In this document: positions 42,939-44,303 of the stretch, piece after piece
Layout: each line of letters begins with the position of its first letter
Numbering within the stretch: position 1 is the stretch's first letter
NCBI GenBank assembly: GCA_945917985.1
Contig: CAMEIH010000019.1
Coordinates: 1-44,303, forward strand
Reading direction: 5' to 3'
Source: an uncultured Clostridium sp.
Lineage (GTDB): Bacteria > Bacillota > Clostridia > Lachnospirales > Lachnospiraceae
DNA: 44,303 bases
Notes under the pieces: model-generated
What the model was told of the DNA's origin: nothing
Databases searched by the model: none
What the model saw: the letters and a program-made list of their open reading frames with translations, nothing else
Position numbers and translations under genes: made by a program

Positions 42939-44151
42939 AATGCTTACACTGGAAAAATTTGAAGAAGCTTCTGAGGTGGTAAAAAGAGTTACTCAGGAGA
43001 CAAAGCTGGTTTACAGCGATTTTTACAGTAACCAGACTGGAAATAAGGTATACCTGAAACCGGAGAACATGCAGTTTACCGGTGCCTATAAGCTTCGAGG
43101 CGCCTATTATAAATTAAGCACATTGACCGAGGAGGAGAGAAGCAGAGGGCTTATCACCGCTTCTGCCGGAAACCATGCCCAGGGAGTTGCCTACGCAGCC
43201 AAATGTTACGGTGCCAAGGCAGTGATCGTGATGCCAACCACAACTCCGCTGATCAAGGTAAACAGAACCAAAAGCTATGGAGCGGAAGTTGTTCTCTACG
43301 GAGATGTCTATGATGAGGCTTGCGAGCATGCCTATGAGCTGGCCAAGGAGAACGGATATACTTTCATTCATCCCTTTGATGATCTGGCGGTTGCAACTGG
43401 CCAGGGAACCATTGCCATGGAAATCTTCAAGGAATTACCGCTTGTTGATTATATTCTGGTGCCTATCGGGGGCGGCGGACTGGCCACAGGTGTTTCTACC
43501 CTTGCAAAGCTTCTGAATCCAAAAATCAAGGTAATCGGAGTGGAACCTGCAGGAGCAAACTGTATGCAGGAATCCATCAAGGAGGGAAAAGTGGTGACAC
43601 TTCCTCATGTGAATACCATTGCAGACGGTACGGCAGTGAAGACACCGGGAACCAAGATATTCCCTTATGTGAGCAAAAATCTTGATGGTATCATCACAAT
43701 TGAAGATGAAGAACTGGTAGTTGCATTCCTTGATATGGTGGAAAACCATAAGATGATCGTTGAAAACTCGGGTCTTCTGACAGTGGCAGCACTGAAGCAT
43801 CTTGACGTGAAGGGAAAAAAGGTGGTTTCCATTTTAAGCGGCGGCAATATGGATGTGATCACCATGTCATCGGTGGTTCAGCAGGGACTTATCAAGAGAG
43901 ACAGGATCTTCACTGTTTCTGTTCTCCTTCCTGATAAGCCGGGAGAGCTTTCAAGGGTAGCCGATGTGATTGCAAAGCAAAGCGGAAACGTAATCAAGCT
44001 GGAGCACAACCAGTTTGTTTCCATCAACAGAAATGCTGCTGTGGAGCTTAGAATTACATTGGAAGCTTTTGGAACCGAACACAAGAATCAGATTATCAGG
44101 GCACTGGAGGAGAACAAATATCATCCGAAGGTGGTAAGAACAAATATCTGA
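42928..44151 (+). CDS. ilvA: Threonine dehydratase (ammonia-lyase) with ACT domain
   Basis: Converts threonine to 2-oxobutanoate and ammonia, for isoleucine synthesis or for threonine use. The 407-residue fold II PLP enzyme has the PLP lysine in FTGAYKLRGAYYK (near 53), SAGNHAQGVAYAAK, the glycine loop PIGGGGLATGVSTLA and LSGGNMD. A single C-terminal ACT domain (about 328-400: FTVSVLLPDKPGELSRVADV) suggests control by an amino acid. This length and layout fit the group often named catabolic or IlvA-short. The start at 42928 has GGAGG 8 nt upstream; an ATG two codons earlier is too close to it. A terminator follows. Confidence 0.93.
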   Translation: MENKMLTLEKFEEASEVVKRVTQETKLVYSDFYSNQTGNKVYLKPENMQFTGAYKLRGAYYKLSTLTEEERSRGLITASAGNHAQGVAYAAKCYGAKAVIVMPTTTPLIKVNRTKSYGAEVVLYGDVYDEACEHAYELAKENGYTFIHPFDDLAVATGQGTIAMEIFKELPLVDYILVPIGGGGLATGVSTLAKLLNPKIKVIGVEPAGANCMQESIKEGKVVTLPHVNTIADGTAVKTPGTKIFPYVSKNLDGIITIEDEELVVAFLDMVENHKMIVENSGLLTVAALKHLDVKGKKVVSILSGGNMDVITMSSVVQQGLIKRDRIFTVSVLLPDKPGELSRVADVIAKQSGNVIKLEHNQFVSINRNAAVELRITLEAFGTEHKNQIIRALEENKYHPKVVRTNI

Positions 44152-44183
44152 TCGGCTTATGGAATGAATGATATGAAAAAAGG

Positions 44184-44215
44184 TCTGCATACTAAAATCA
44201 GGTATGCAGATTTTT
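44184..44215 (+). terminator. Terminator after ilvA
   Basis: TCTGCATAC (44184-44192) pairs with GTATGCAGA (44202-44210), then T5. Outer ATGAAAAA and TTTTTCAT also match, so it could work in both directions. Confidence 0.88.
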
Positions 44216-44254
44216 CATATTTATGACAATAAAAAAATATAATAACGGTAGGTA

Positions 44255-44284
44255 ATTGCGAAACTCGCTAAGCTCGTTCGCAAT
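44255..44284. repeat. 8-bp inverted repeat near the window end
   Basis: ATTGCGAA (44255-44262) and TTCGCAAT (44277-44284) with a 14-nt loop. The stretch 44216-44303 shows no gene start; the element may be a dispersed palindromic repeat or part of the next gene's control region. Confidence 0.5.
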
Positions 44285-44303
44285 CTTGAACCAAAACAAG
44301 GAA

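Noticed and set aside
1..44303. CRISPR array, prophage or transposon
   Set aside because: No regular spaced repeats, integrase, transposase or phage structural gene seen on either strand.

Overview
The window looks like a core chromosomal segment of a Clostridia bacterium, most likely a Lachnospiraceae gut anaerobe. The grounds are the low-to-moderate GC (judged by eye), strong AAGGAGG-type ribosome binding sites, TTGACA-N17-TATAAT promoters, and the conserved gene runs pta-ackA-yceD-rpmF and plsX-acpP-rnc-smc-ftsY. No insertion sequence, phage gene or CRISPR array was seen. Nearly all genes are on the + strand; only uxaC and tmcAL are on the - strand.

Layout. 1-3894: the tail of an unknown gene, a large disordered single-pass membrane protein, then hisH-hisF-ung. 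3942-6072: a TrmB-type regulator overlapping a lysA-type decarboxylase, with a clear promoter. 6083-6262: tRNA-Leu(CAA) with its own promoter and terminator. 6339-12906: a zinc-finger anti-sigma-like membrane protein, polA, coaE, a long FtsA-like protein and walJ. 12953-14628: the ACT-domain/UPF0210 pair. 14665-25485: one tightly spaced operon holding two paralogous substrate-binding lipoproteins (the second frameshifted), two sugar-type ABC permeases, a long-coiled-coil HlyD-type adaptor, a reduced MacB-like membrane protein and a diguanylate cyclase, but no ATPase.

25489-29120: uxaC (- strand, interrupted by one in-frame TGA); mntP under a yybP-ykoY manganese riboswitch with a visible terminator; and tmcAL (- strand). 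29255-32444: pta-ackA, then yceD-rpmF behind a perfect consensus promoter; rpmF is short but complete. 32519-36272: an ECF sigma factor, an overlapping putative anti-sigma factor and a transglutaminase-type lipoprotein, placed between rpmF and plsX. 36336-44215: plsX-acpP, a terminator, rnc-smc-ftsY and an overlapping ilvA, closed by a terminator.

The most interesting items are: the 14.7-25.5 kb operon that joins an ABC importer, adaptor/MacB-like parts and c-di-GMP synthesis; the two single-event gene lesions (a G5 tract in the second binding protein and the TGA in uxaC); an FtsA-like protein with a long tail of beta-grasp-like repeats; the membrane protein with six repeated acidic LL-type motifs; and an exact tandem repeat between the divergent uxaC and mntP promoters. 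No sequence search was run: all family calls come from motifs, length and gene order.
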